A stretch of 24,476 bases of DNA from Elysia marginata. Its lineage: Eukaryota; Mollusca; Gastropoda; Plakobranchidae. Location of the stretch: positions 373,699 to 398,174 of the forward strand of contig BMAT01010021.1 in the NCBI GenBank assembly GCA_019649035.1. Reading direction: 5' to 3'. The position numbers were made by a program, and so were the translations under genes. A model generated the notes under the pieces. That model saw only the letters and a list, made by a program, of their open reading frames with translations, did no database searches and was not told the DNA's origin. Positions 1-9,480 of this stretch are shown piece after piece (position 1 is the first letter of the stretch; each line of letters begins with the position of its first letter).

Positions 1-980
1 CCTGGCGCGGCGCCCAACCCGACCCCTGCGTGGATGGTGCACTTTAGATTTAGTTTTGAATCTACCTGTAGGCCCACCTAAGTGGACAGGCACTGACAAC
101 TGCCCAACACGGCAACGCCACTCAAGACTCGTATACTGACTAGCACTGGTCAGTGCCTAAAGTAAGCTATCACTCTGTCTTTGTTGCACGTAATGTGACA
201 AGCGATATGTAAATGTAGACTCTTGACTAAGAAAGGGGCTAATTGGTCCATTTACTGATTAAGGGGGCAGGTTCAATTTGTCTCGTGTCCAAGGTGAACA
301 AATCAGATGTTGCTATTTTTACCTTTATGATTGTTCCTCCAAAACCAAAGTCTGATAATTCAAAATTTTCATAATTCAAAGTTTTTTAAGTATGAGGTTA
401 CTTTGCCAGACTTGATCTTGTAATTCAAAGTTATTGTAGTTCTGTTCTTTCATTCGACAATAAAATTTTATGTTGCTGCCTATAGAACTTCATTAGGTTT
501 TCTGTACAAACTGTTCTCTAGCACTAGTAGCAGTTTCAGCTGTTAAAAGGATGACAAGCTAAATTATAAACAATCATTGCACAAAATTGCCCATCGCACA
601 ACCCGCACTGATGTTTATCATGTTTATGGCCCATATTGGCCATTATAATTATTTTGTTTTTGTGTGTCAGCAAGGTCATGATAGGAGAGGGTGTTCCAAA
701 TACGAGTAATAGTAAGTACGCAAAAGTGATAGCTTAGTAAAGAAACCTGATTCTTTGAGTGTAATTCAAATCCTCTAACAGTAATTCACAGGTTTTGTTC
801 ATTCCCAAGAGATTTGATCATGAGGTTTTCACTATATAAGCTTATGATTTTTCATCTAATGATGCAGTATCACTCAAGAACAATTTTTTTTTGACAGTTT
901 TGAAAATTTAAGTATTCAAATATTTTGGCAACAATGTTGGATTACTCAGTTTGTTTTTTGAAGGTAAAATCCCGATTGCA
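1..980. other. non-coding upstream stretch; no exon supported
   Basis: I see no convincing exon here. The first 150 bases are more GC-rich than the rest and contain a loose inverted repeat (ggcactgacaact near 89 against gcactggtcagtgcc near 144). Between about 340 and 800 the string TAATTCAAA recurs (near 355, 371, 419 and 759), which resembles decayed pogo/Tigger-type transposon sequence. A weak candidate first exon for the Ly6 gene (611-677) is discussed under findings. Confidence 0.5.
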
Positions 981-1275
981 ATAGGGAATGAGATTAAAGG
1001 TAAATCAAGAGTAACGTCCCTTTTCCAGAAGACAACACTCCAAAATACTAAAGTGGTTATTGTAATCTACATCTAGACCTAATTTGTAGGGTAAGTTTCT
1101 TACTTTTATAAACCATTTGACATCTAGAACTTAAAAACTATAGAGCTAAATAAAAAGTTTATCTTCAAAATAAATCTGTCGCATAAATTTTAAAAGATTG
1201 TAATATTTGTATTCATAAGATAGTGGAGTGACTCCAGGAAAGTTCCTCTACTCTTGTTGAAATCTCATTCCCTAT
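981..1275. mobile_element. small inverted-repeat element (MITE-like) upstream of Ly6 exon
   Basis: ATAGGGAATGAGATT at 981-995 is matched by its perfect reverse complement at 1261-1275. The similarity continues inward imperfectly: AATCAAGAGTAACG...CTTTTCC on the left corresponds to CAACAAGAGTAGAGG...CTTTCC read back from the right, giving about 50 bp of degenerate inverted repeat. TA dinucleotides sit at both outer edges (982-983 and 1273-1274), compatible with a TA target-site duplication as in the Tc1/mariner/pogo group. It encodes nothing. It ends 31 bp before the Ly6 exon begins, so it occupies part of the upstream intron. The class assignment is an inference from ends and size only. Confidence 0.6.
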
Positions 1276-1306
1276 AAATTAAATTTGATTATTTTTGATA
1301 TTCTAG

Positions 1307-1462
1307 GAATTGCAGAGAAGTGGTGCTACCAATGTGACTCGACTCTTGACAGCAATTGTCAGGAGATGTGGGACCACAATCTGGCAATAAATAGACAGAA
1401 ATACCAAGTGTGTGATTTGTGGGATGCGAAGTACTGTATCAAAGTCACAGGCATGTGGGGAG
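1307..1462 (+). CDS. Ly6/uPAR (quiver-like) protein, N-terminal half of the domain (internal exon)
   Basis: This is a 156-nt exon, phase 1 at both ends, bounded by the acceptor ...gatattctag and the donor AG|GTAGGT. After the split first codon it reads IAEKWCYQCDSTLD and runs to KVTGMWG. It carries the first five cysteines of a ten-cysteine three-finger fold (residues 7, 10, 18, 36 and 44 of the two-exon product), with the C-x2-C opening typical of Ly6/uPAR domains. It joins in frame (G+GT = Gly) to the exon at 3316. The family comprises small extracellular disulphide-knotted proteins; invertebrate members such as quiver/sleepless modulate ion channels or receptors or act in septate junctions, but the target of this one cannot be read from sequence. 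An upstream exon with a signal peptide must exist and was not confidently found. Phase-1 introns around the domain fit the family. Confidence 0.82.
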
Positions 1463-3315
1463 GTAGGTTTCTAATAGTCTTAGTTTACAGGTGCTGCTAA
1501 ACAGCAACATCTAGTTATGACTTTTGAGCTCACATTGCCTTGCATATATATAAAATGAAAAATTACCACTGCCATGGAAGCTGCAAGTGTAATGAATACT
1601 GGGCTGGCTTAATGCAATTTCTTTCACATATGTCTAAGTTTGGCGTTCAATCTGTCTATCTAGACACTGATAACCTAACAACCCTCACAAGTCATGGTTT
1701 CTTTGACCAAATACTTGCTCTTATTAGATGAATGTACAATGTAATTTGTATGAACATATTTTAGAACTATAAAACAAAATATAACAATTTCAACTTAAGA
1801 TTGGGTTTTTTTACACCCCAGAAAATGTATAATTATTCTACAGCATAATTTTTAACTACAAGTATATTTTTCATTTTCATTTTCTCATTCGCAGTTTTTT
1901 TGTGTGTGTGTTTGTAGTAGCAACACTTGAAATGAGGGTTTATAGTTTTCAGCTCGTAAGAAGTTTTAAAATGTTCTATTAAAATACACAAATAGGCCTA
2001 TGCTGTTATGATCTTCTGAGTGGTGTGAATGATTTTGGCTTATTGATTATACACAACTCAAACATTTTAAATTAAAGACGGTAGGACACATGATCATGAA
2101 CACAAACGCATCAATTTGATGTGCAAAAAGTGCGTGAATGCAAGATAACACTTTTGATGATTTTTAAATAATCAATATCACTTAATAAAAAAAAAATAAA
2201 TTGTTTCAATTGACTGCTGCAACTGGACGTGTCTAAAATGTTTGATACATTCTTAAAAATTTTCACAAATTGCGTGTATATCAATTAATTTTCAAGGTTT
2301 ATATGTGTGTGGTTGTTTTCTGTTCATTAAATTATGTTCATATTGTTTTAAAATAGGAGTTGATGGTTAAGTGTTATTGTTAACCTTATGTTTGACATTA
2401 TTACGAAAGAAAATAAGCTTCACCCTAAAGTAAAAAAAAAAAACAGGCAGAATAGGGGAATAAAGTAGAAGATAGAAGTAGGCCCTACCTGTACTAGTCT
2501 AAATAAAACCCCATCACATTTACTACATTTTCCAAGCAAATTAATCAGCCATTTGCTAGTCCCTTAAATCTGCCAGTCAAAACGTTATTAATTAGGTGTC
2601 TAAGGCATCCAGATCTGCCTTAAGATGCCTACGGGTATGTCTGACTTGCTGGACGAACCCAAAAATAAAACCAAGCATTGTTGTTGTTTTCGCTGTAAGA
2701 GCAAAGACCTCGATTTTTGCATTTGTGGGATGGGGCAGAAGCGAGAGTTACGGTTTATTCCGATTTGACCTCATGCGGCCAAGGACAATTCTGACAACAG
2801 ATTTGAACGAAGCAATTGGTTTAAAACTCCAGGAATATGTACAGCAACCTATCTCTATTCCCCATACAAATTTTTACTTGACTTTTATACTAATCTAACG
2901 AGTTACACATGTTTTCTAAAGGTATCTATTCCTTTTATTCCGTGTGTTGTTGCAAAAATGGACAAAATCATAACACTGCACCAGATATTACAAAAATTCT
3001 TTTTTCTGTCATCAAAATTTTCTGACGGCATTGCAGTATTGATTTGTGGCTTTTGCTCATCTAACTTTGAATTATCTAGTGTTAATAAATTTTATGCGAG
3101 AAGTCCAACCAACTCAACAAAAACCTTAAAAATCCTGAACATACTACAAGAAATTGTGCCGCTGCTTTCTGGCCAAGGATGTGGATTACTCATTTCTAAG
3201 GTTTGGTCGGATTGAGACTAAATTTTTCAGCATTGCTGAGTGGACAAAGGATATGTGCATCATCTATTTTTCATCCATTGTTGACGATGACCGTTTTCAC
3301 TTTTGGTTTCCACAG
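1463..3315 (+). other. intron of the Ly6-like gene
   Basis: This is a 1.85-kb phase-1 intron with donor GTAGGT and acceptor ggtttccacag. It is mostly AT-rich and featureless, with A/T runs and a short TG-rich tract near 1900-1915. Around 2590-2780 it becomes less AT-rich and contains a 43-codon Cys-rich open frame, listed separately. No other coding exon is supported within it. A 63-codon open frame at 1540-1731 has no splice support and I treat it as chance. Confidence 0.75.
2637..2768 (+). other. 43-codon Cys-rich open frame inside the Ly6 intron, status unknown
   Basis: From ATG 2637 (or in-frame ATG 2625) to TGA 2766-2768 the frame reads MSDLLDEPKNKTKHCCC, then FRCKSKDLDFCICG, and ends RELRFIPI. 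It has six cysteines in sixteen residues (CCC-x2-C-x7-C-x-C). Acidic and basic residues are balanced and the segment is less AT-rich than its surroundings, both unusual for random sequence here. There is no clear acceptor with a pyrimidine tract and no donor. It could be a small nested ORF, a stranded exon, or part of an old repeat. I do not recognise the protein. Confidence 0.25.
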
Positions 3316-3530
3316 GTGTTGTTGGGACTCATCGGTTTTGTAGCTCTCGTGACATGGGTGATCAGTGTCAGGACATTTGGTTTCAGGATCACGACCGCTT
3401 GTACCGAGCCTGTGTCTACACATGTTCTGGAGATGGCTGCAACACAGCTTCCAGCTGGCAAAAATCATTTATTGGTGTATGGTTAGGAATTGTGTCAAGT
3501 GTGCTGCTGATTGCTAACAGGTTGTTATGA
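3316..3530 (+). CDS. Ly6/uPAR (quiver-like) protein, C-terminal half with GPI-type tail (last exon)
   Basis: Acceptor ggtttccacag is followed by GTGTTGTTGGG in phase 1; the stop is TGA 3528-3530. The exon supplies cysteines 61, 70, 85, 89 and 94, finishing with C-x3-C-x4-CN (ACVYTCSGDGCN), the diagnostic end of a Ly6 domain. Ten cysteines in total fit five disulphides. After a short hydrophilic stretch (TASSWQK) comes a hydrophobic run of about 20 residues from residue 103 (SFIGVWLGIVSSVLLIA) ending NRLL. This matches a GPI-attachment signal better than a true transmembrane anchor, because almost nothing follows it. The protein is therefore predicted on the outer face of the plasma membrane. 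The exons give 123 residues plus an unseen signal peptide, a normal length for the family. Overlapping open frames at 3154-3486 (+), 3271-3468 (-) and 3416-3634 (-) are shadows. Confidence 0.85.
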
Positions 3531-3742
3531 AAAATTATTTTGAATGTGTGAGAAGCTATGGGTTTTAAATATGTGCTGCAAATAAATGCATGGGAAAATC
3601 CAAAATCAAAGTTTAAAATTTGTAAATCTGACATTCTCCTAATTAAAGTTTAAACTTTGAGCTTTTTTCAAAAAAATCTCTGGCTTTTTTAGAATTGAAT
3701 TTGAACTCATAATTCAAAGTTAATGATCAAAGTTTCATTCTC
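3531..3742 (+). other. 3' UTR and polyadenylation signal of the Ly6-like gene, then flanking DNA
   Basis: AATAAA at 3581-3586 lies 51 nt after the stop codon and is the first canonical poly(A) signal, so the transcript may end near 3600. Beyond it is AT-rich flank with the perfect palindrome AAAGTTTAAACTTT (3645-3658) and another ATAATTCAAAGTT string (near 3708) like those at 340-440. Confidence 0.5.
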
Positions 3743-4302
3743 TTAACTCAATCCCACCTATAGCACCCACCGTCGCCCGATTGGACCACACTATTGTGTA
3801 CCTATAACGCCCTTCATCGCCCGATCGCCATTGCTTTCGTAGTGTACTTTTGGTAGCTTAGTAACCCCGGAAATCTGGCCCGAAATCTTGTGTAAACCTC
3901 TTCTTCTTTCAGAGGAGATCTTAAGCGTTATTTAGGATATTTTTAATTGCACTTTTGATCGACAAACAAGCCAAAGTGGGTCCGTTGAAGTCGACCATTT
4001 TTATTACGAATTTGCTCCTATTTCTGGACCTAGATTCTAGGACTAGATCTGCCTGCGTCCGATATGGACGATGTTACCTTCTCTTTTTCTTTTGAAGCGT
4101 TATTTAGGTTTTTTTCATTTCAACTTTGGTCCAGAAATAAGCCAAAGTGGGTCCGTTGAAGTTGACATTTTTTCAGTACGATTTTGCACAGATTTCTAGA
4201 CCTAGATCTAGATCTAGCTGCATGCAATATGGACGATTTACCTCCCTTCTCTTAGGGACAGGGCTTAAACTGGGCTAGTAGGCCTAAGGGAGATTGAGTT
4301 AA
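3743..4302. mobile_element. TTAA-flanked inverted-repeat element (piggyBac-type MITE)
   Basis: The core is 3747-4298 (552 bp), flanked on both sides by TTAA (3743-3746 and 4299-4302), the target duplication of the piggyBac superfamily. Its ends are inverted: CTCAATCCCACC on the left, and CTCAATCTCCC read inward from the right. It is less AT-rich than its flanks and has no transposase frame, so it is non-autonomous. Two levels of internal tandem duplication are visible: a short unit at 3756-3783 and 3800-3827 (acctata...cgcccgat), and a unit of about 170 bp repeated twice. It lies about 210 bp past the Ly6 stop codon. Family placement rests on TSD and ends only. Confidence 0.65.
3915..4250. 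repeat. two-copy tandem repeat of about 170 bp inside the TTAA element
   Basis: AAGCGTTATTTAGG occurs at 3923 and again at 4095. A 22-bp identical block (gccaaagtgggtccgttgaa plus gt) occurs at 3970-3991 and 4141-4162. ATATGGACGAT occurs at 4062-4072 and 4227-4237. The spacing drifts from 172 to 165, so small indels have accumulated since duplication. Both copies carry tctagacc/tagatct-type strings. In the second copy these become a short AGATCT run near 4203-4217. Confidence 0.8.
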
Positions 4303-4843
4303 ATGCAAGGGTTTTCACTAGCAGTATATTTTCTCCAAAGCATGTCTGCAAGGCTTTGAATAAACACTCACTATGCAAACGTGCTGTTCTTGAACCCACT
4401 TATATTGTTTTTGGCTCTTTGAGTCACTAAGTTTTAGATTGTATACATTGAGATTGGGCGGTTGAGACAGGGAGATTCTATTACTAGAAATCGAGCGGCT
4501 AACTGTTTGACTAAAACAAACCTGATCCCTTGTGAATGGTATCAATCTTTTAGTTCTTTTCTTCATTCCTATCAGATCCAAATTAATAGGTTTCCACTGC
4601 ATAAGATTATTGTTGTAAATTATTGTAGTAGTTTTGAAAATGTGAATATTCAACTTATTTTTTACATTCCAGTGAATTAAACACAGAATATGCTGAATAG
4701 TTTGGGCGTGATTTTAATTGTTGTGTTTTGCATGTGCACAAAATTACAAATGAAGTTCATTGAGAGAAAGAAAGGTATGTTTTGAACGTTCAGTTAAGTA
4801 ATCAAATGAATTTGCTAGTTTAAAATAAAAAAAAATTAAAAAG
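4303..4843. other. non-coding stretch; overlapping chance frames
   Basis: Open frames run on both strands over the same bases (4462-4680 + and 4318-4653 -), neither with splice sites nor a recognisable domain. The 4440-4540 part is a little less AT-rich and could be relic repeat. Otherwise I see nothing. Confidence 0.4.
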
Positions 4844-4905
4844 TACAATGGGACCTCCAAAACGGGAACCCTGATAACCAGGAAACCTGGGACATGTGGA
4901 AAGAT
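4844..4905. repeat. possible pogo/Tigger-like transposon end
   Basis: TACAATGGGACCTCC at 4844 followed by aaaacgggaaccctgataac resembles the CAGTGGAACCTC...ATAAC type of pogo/Tigger terminus next to a TA target. No matching inverted partner was found nearby except the loosely similar right end at 5844, so this is either a solo fragment or the far end of a 1-kb element. Confidence 0.3.
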
Positions 4906-5663
4906 TGAAGGAAAAGAAATTTTTTAAATTTTAATACCTTTTTCATCAGGGACAGGGACCAGACAAATTGGGAGGCTTTTATAAATTTCACATGTTTATA
5001 GACTAAGGAAAAAAATTAACCAAAAAAAGTTACATCTTTTTGTTGGAAATCAATAATTATCCTTCTTACAAGGAAGCCAATAAACCAGAGCTGTTGTTAT
5101 TGGTCACCCCCGTGTTTCTCCCCTAAAACAAAGAAGTGTCTTAACAACACTCTCAGCAAATAAATTTACAACAATATTGCTGGTGCCTATTGACACAACA
5201 CTTACCTGTATGGGTCCAGGTTATCGCGCACCTATCATGCCATACTAATGCTAGATAGAAGTTTGCATGGCAATGTTGTGCCAAAAAATCTTTGTAATTC
5301 TGCTTCATGACTAAACAAAGAGCTGAATCCTGACTGTATAATTGTCAAGGCTATGATACTTTTCTCACGCAGCTATCCCAGATATGTCATCAGTGTTCTC
5401 TGCCAAAAAAAAAGAAACAACAAAAAAAAAAAACCAATGTCCTTGACCTGATTAATATCGTCTGACTGTTCTGTTTCTTAAAGTAGAAGAAGAAGTTTCA
5501 GAGTTCAAAGATTAAGATTAAAGCTGAAGAAGGGTTGTCTGCAAGTTTAGGGATTTTTATGGTGGAACATATTTACACCTAAAATTTAATTACCTTTCCA
5601 TGTGTATTGAAAAAAAATATTTTTAGTAAAACTATTGTCTGCCTTACAAACATAAACATGTTG
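4906..5663. other. non-coding stretch
   Basis: AT-rich with several A runs (near 5405 and 5421). No exon, RNA gene or clear repeat is supported. Confidence 0.4.
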
Positions 5664-5844
5664 TACACCATCCTGATAAAGTCAACACCTTGGGACTGAA
5701 AACATGCGTTAACTCTGTTTAAGCAAGAGTTGACTTTAATCATTACAAAATATATTAAAATAATATAAATGGAACTGCAAAACAGAGTTGACTTAAAGCA
5801 AGAGTGTCCCTCAAAGGTGTTGACTTTAAGTGGATTCCACTGTA
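5664..5844. mobile_element. pogo/Tigger-like miniature inverted-repeat element
   Basis: The right end read inward is TACAGTGGAATCCACTTAAAGTCAACACC; in two parts, tacagtggaatccactt and aaagtcaacacc. The left end is TACACCATCCTGATAAAG followed by tcaacacc. A 15-bp block is perfectly inverted (taaagtcaacacctt at 5677-5691 against aaggtgttgacttta at 5814-5828). Inside lie further mirrored strings built on caagagttgact and agttgacttaaag. TA flanks both ends and the CAGTGGAATCC terminus fits pogo/Tigger-type elements. At 181 bp it is non-coding. An open frame of 96 codons on the minus strand (5579-5869) merely crosses it. Confidence 0.6.
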
Positions 5845-8700
5845 TAGTGAATATAGTAAGTAAATACATGTAAATATGTCATTTTTTTCCTTTGAAATGT
5901 TTGATTTGTCCAACCAATATATTGGCTGTTGTTGTGATGTTATATTGCTGAATCTTTAAAAGCCTTTTCCACTTAGACAAGTGGTAAACGCTTAAGAATG
6001 TCCTCACAAGGTTGTGAAATTGTTACATGATTAAATAATCAGTCTGTTTTGTGTGTGAACCAGTCCCACAAAATAAGTTAAGCTGTAAAACTTTGTTATA
6101 TTACTTCTTTGTACATTCCAGTGACAAATGAATCCATTACTGAAAAATAATAGCTTTACATAATAACACATAACATAAGCAAAGCTTAAAAAAAAGACAG
6201 TCAGGATAGGTTTTGAAAATTAGAAATTGTGTCTTGATTGTTAATTCATTCTGAATTACTGTATTTTTTTAAAGGGGTTATCAATTGCAATCTTTTTTTT
6301 CTTATTAAAGGATGAAAAAAATACAATAGATTTCAAATAAAAAACTGTTTAAGGCAACCGTTGTTCTTTTTTTTAAATAAAAAAACTTTCATTTCATCAT
6401 GATAAAATATATATGAAATCAATCATTTATCAATTACAGATTTCATTTATTCATTTCATGAGACTACTTCCAAACACACAAAGTCTCTTTTTTAATTTCA
6501 ATGTTAATAAGTTTTCAAATGTTTTTATGTAAATAATATTGCTCGATCTCTTTGTTTATTGCTTTATTAATCTCATTTTATATAAACCATCAGCTTACAG
6601 AGAACTAGTTTTGAGTAATAGAAATATATAGCTTTGAGTGTATTTGAAAGGATGTAGGACTACAGCAAATCTTTTTCATTGCAACTTCTTTTTCAGCTTA
6701 TACTTTTGCATTCTTTGTAGATTTCATAAAATATATTATTTTCTGTCCATTTTCTCGTAACTGTGCTCTTTTGTGAGTTGAGTAAGGGTTTAGGTAAAAA
6801 AAAAATAGGAAAACAAAGAATTTTTTCAATTAAAAAATATATTGCCTGATACTTTTTAGCCACATAAAAAATCAGTTTGTTAAGGTACTTTTTTGGATTA
6901 GTATTTTCCTTTTTTAATGTTGTCTGTGAAAATCATAAACTGCATGTGTTTGAAATTTTTTCAACCCATTTTTTACCTGAAGACAAAGCATTGGATTCCC
7001 CATTGTTTGGGCGAATATGTGGGCCAGAACAAGGAATAAAAAAAATCTTATTGTGTCATATGACCAAAGTGTTTACCTCTGAAAGTGAAAGTTGCTATGT
7101 GAGCTTAGTTACATCATGGTTTGCTGTCAGAAACTGTGAGTTGCAAGCCAAGTAAGCCTGACCGTTTTTCTTTCCTCTGTAAATTTTAACCAGTGAGACT
7201 GACACATAAATGCTTTGTGGTTTTCACCTACAATATGCCCCTTTTCCTGATGTATCACAAACTAAAAAGCTCTAAAAAATAATCTCTTTTTTTATGAACT
7301 GTAACTGGTTATTTTTTAATTGTTGTAAACAAAACAAATGAGCCTGTAAATGACAATAATGCATTTGGGTTTTTATCAATTAAATTGCAGAAATGAATCG
7401 TGATGAGGCTAACACATATATCACAAATACTTTTGTATACGTTATTGTAATTAATTGAGCATACAGAGGAATCCCCTAGAACCAATATTTTGTACTATGC
7501 AGAAATAGGTTTTTGCTTACTTAGGATTATTTCTGAAAGAAACTAGTTTACAATTTTGGCACCGGAACCATTTTTGCTTAAACTAAGTAGGCCTACTTAT
7601 ACTTAAGCTCAATCTATGCAGGCTCTATACCTGTACTTATGTGTAGGCTTACATTTTAAATCATATATGTGGGTAAAGTTCCCACACAGTGGTATCAGTC
7701 GTGAAATATTGACATCTAGAGTCAGATTTTTACAGTTTTTTTGTTACAGGTATCAGAATTAATGTCTGAAAGATTAGGAATCTGTGACAGGTGTGAAACC
7801 CATTTCGGAGAAAACAAAGAGAAATGGATATATTACTTTTCCATTGTAAAGGATGTGAACAACAAATCAGTTTGGGCTTATTAAATTTCTCATTTCCAGG
7901 CAATAATTGGACTAATTTTTTGTGTTGCACCTGAGGAATAACACCATAAACTTTCAACAAATGCCCAAAATTTAAACCAAAATGCTCCCATGATAGAGAA
8001 AGAAAATGCGAGTTTTCTCCACTTTAACACCGACATGACCACATTCATTTTTCAAAACATCTACACAAACATATTTGTGATCTTGCTATTAAAATGTACA
8101 TATCCAGGCCAATATACTTTTTATTTATCTGATAAGATAAAAAAAAATGCATTAATCTACAAGGCAAGTTGCATATCATCAAATCATATTTTATGCTGTA
8201 AGGTCTACTGTTTTTTTTCCATTTCAAATTATGTTATTATATTTCTTTTTAATTTGAAGATGGTTGTATGATACAGTATGTTGAGAATGCTTCATTTCAT
8301 GTAATTTTTATATTTAGGCTATCCGCATAGTTTTTCTTTTCTTCATACACATGTACTTTGATCCTATTTTCATAACATCGAACATGCATCACAATTCACT
8401 TGTCTATCTGCTGAGAAAGCAATAAAATCTGTACAATTACGACTGAATTCATTTACTTTTTGCATTTAACATATCAATTGTGTTGTTTAGTTTGAAGTGT
8501 GCTTTGAATTTAAAAATGCAATGGTAACACGCATCACAAAATTTTTTACTGTAGCTAGTAAAGAAAATGTACTATCTCTTGCAATTTGGGAAAGTCACAT
8601 GGAAGTCTGCAATATTTGCTGTGCATTTTAAAAATTTGAATTTGACTTAACTGTCACCAATAACCTCTGCCTGACATATCAGAACTTGATGTAAAGCTAT
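5845..8700. other. non-coding stretch
   Basis: Very AT-rich, with many A and T runs. A perfect 16-bp palindrome TAAGTAGGCCTACTTA lies at 7584-7599. The open frame at 6877-7155 ends next to a donor-like GTAAGC but has no confirmed partner exon. The frames at 7730-7960, 7990-8271 and 8045-8227 look like chance frames. Confidence 0.4.
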
Positions 8701-9480
8701 GTCATTAAGGGCATCTATGGCACCCCTCTAAATAGGGGTACAACTATAAGTGTCCCATGGTCGATTTTCAGATTTGTTGAAACTATGAAAGTTTATCCTT
8801 TTTTCAACACAATGGCACCAGATTTTTCTTCCTAATACACCTATGAGTATTTTTTTTTTTTTTGAAAATAAGGACTAGGCCAAAGCGCTATAAAAATACA
8901 TTATTTCAATAGAAAAAACAAAGCCCTCAGCGCATAGTACATAATATGGAAAAGCTATATCTTATATTATAAACCCTAGCCTGCAGTGTACTTTGGGAAC
9001 AGCCCACTTTGAAAGCGTGCAACGTCAACACAAACGCTGAATAAAAGGCCATTCAAAATTATAGGAATATTTTTCCAGAGTCCCTTTCTTGTTACTTTTA
9101 GCCTCTAAAATAGCTTTTATTCTTGTTTTACTTCTATACTTTGTGAAACTGACAGTGTACTGCACAGGGCAACTGGCGTGGCGACAGAATGCTGCTTGCT
9201 GAACTGCAGGCATGCATGAGACACTTGGTAAGGGTAGACATACACAGTTGCGATGCCTAAAACCTCAGAGTTCCCTTTTCCCTTCTATTTGACTTTCTTT
9301 AGCACTTTTCTCAAGATGTCTTTTTTTATTTATCTTAGTATATCTCCAAAAGCTGTAGAGCAATTCACTTCAAACTTTGCAAATGACTTGCCAATGCACC
9401 ATACTCGATTTTGTCAGGAGCTTTTTTCAATATTTTTATTTTACAAATATTTTTCTTGAAAGATAATTCTATGCAAACTG
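8701..9480. other. unassigned stretch, possibly old repeat
   Basis: Somewhat less AT-rich than its flanks. It opens with a small hairpin ACCCCTctaaatAGGGGT (8722-8739) and includes aaagcgctataaaaatac (near 8883), a string like SINE tails. No ends, target duplication or coding domain could be defined. Confidence 0.25.

Noticed and set aside
4318..4680. Overlapping + and - open frames as a gene or reverse transcriptase remnant
   Set aside because: RQGDS looked faintly like a reverse-transcriptase motif, but no flanking conserved blocks exist in any frame.
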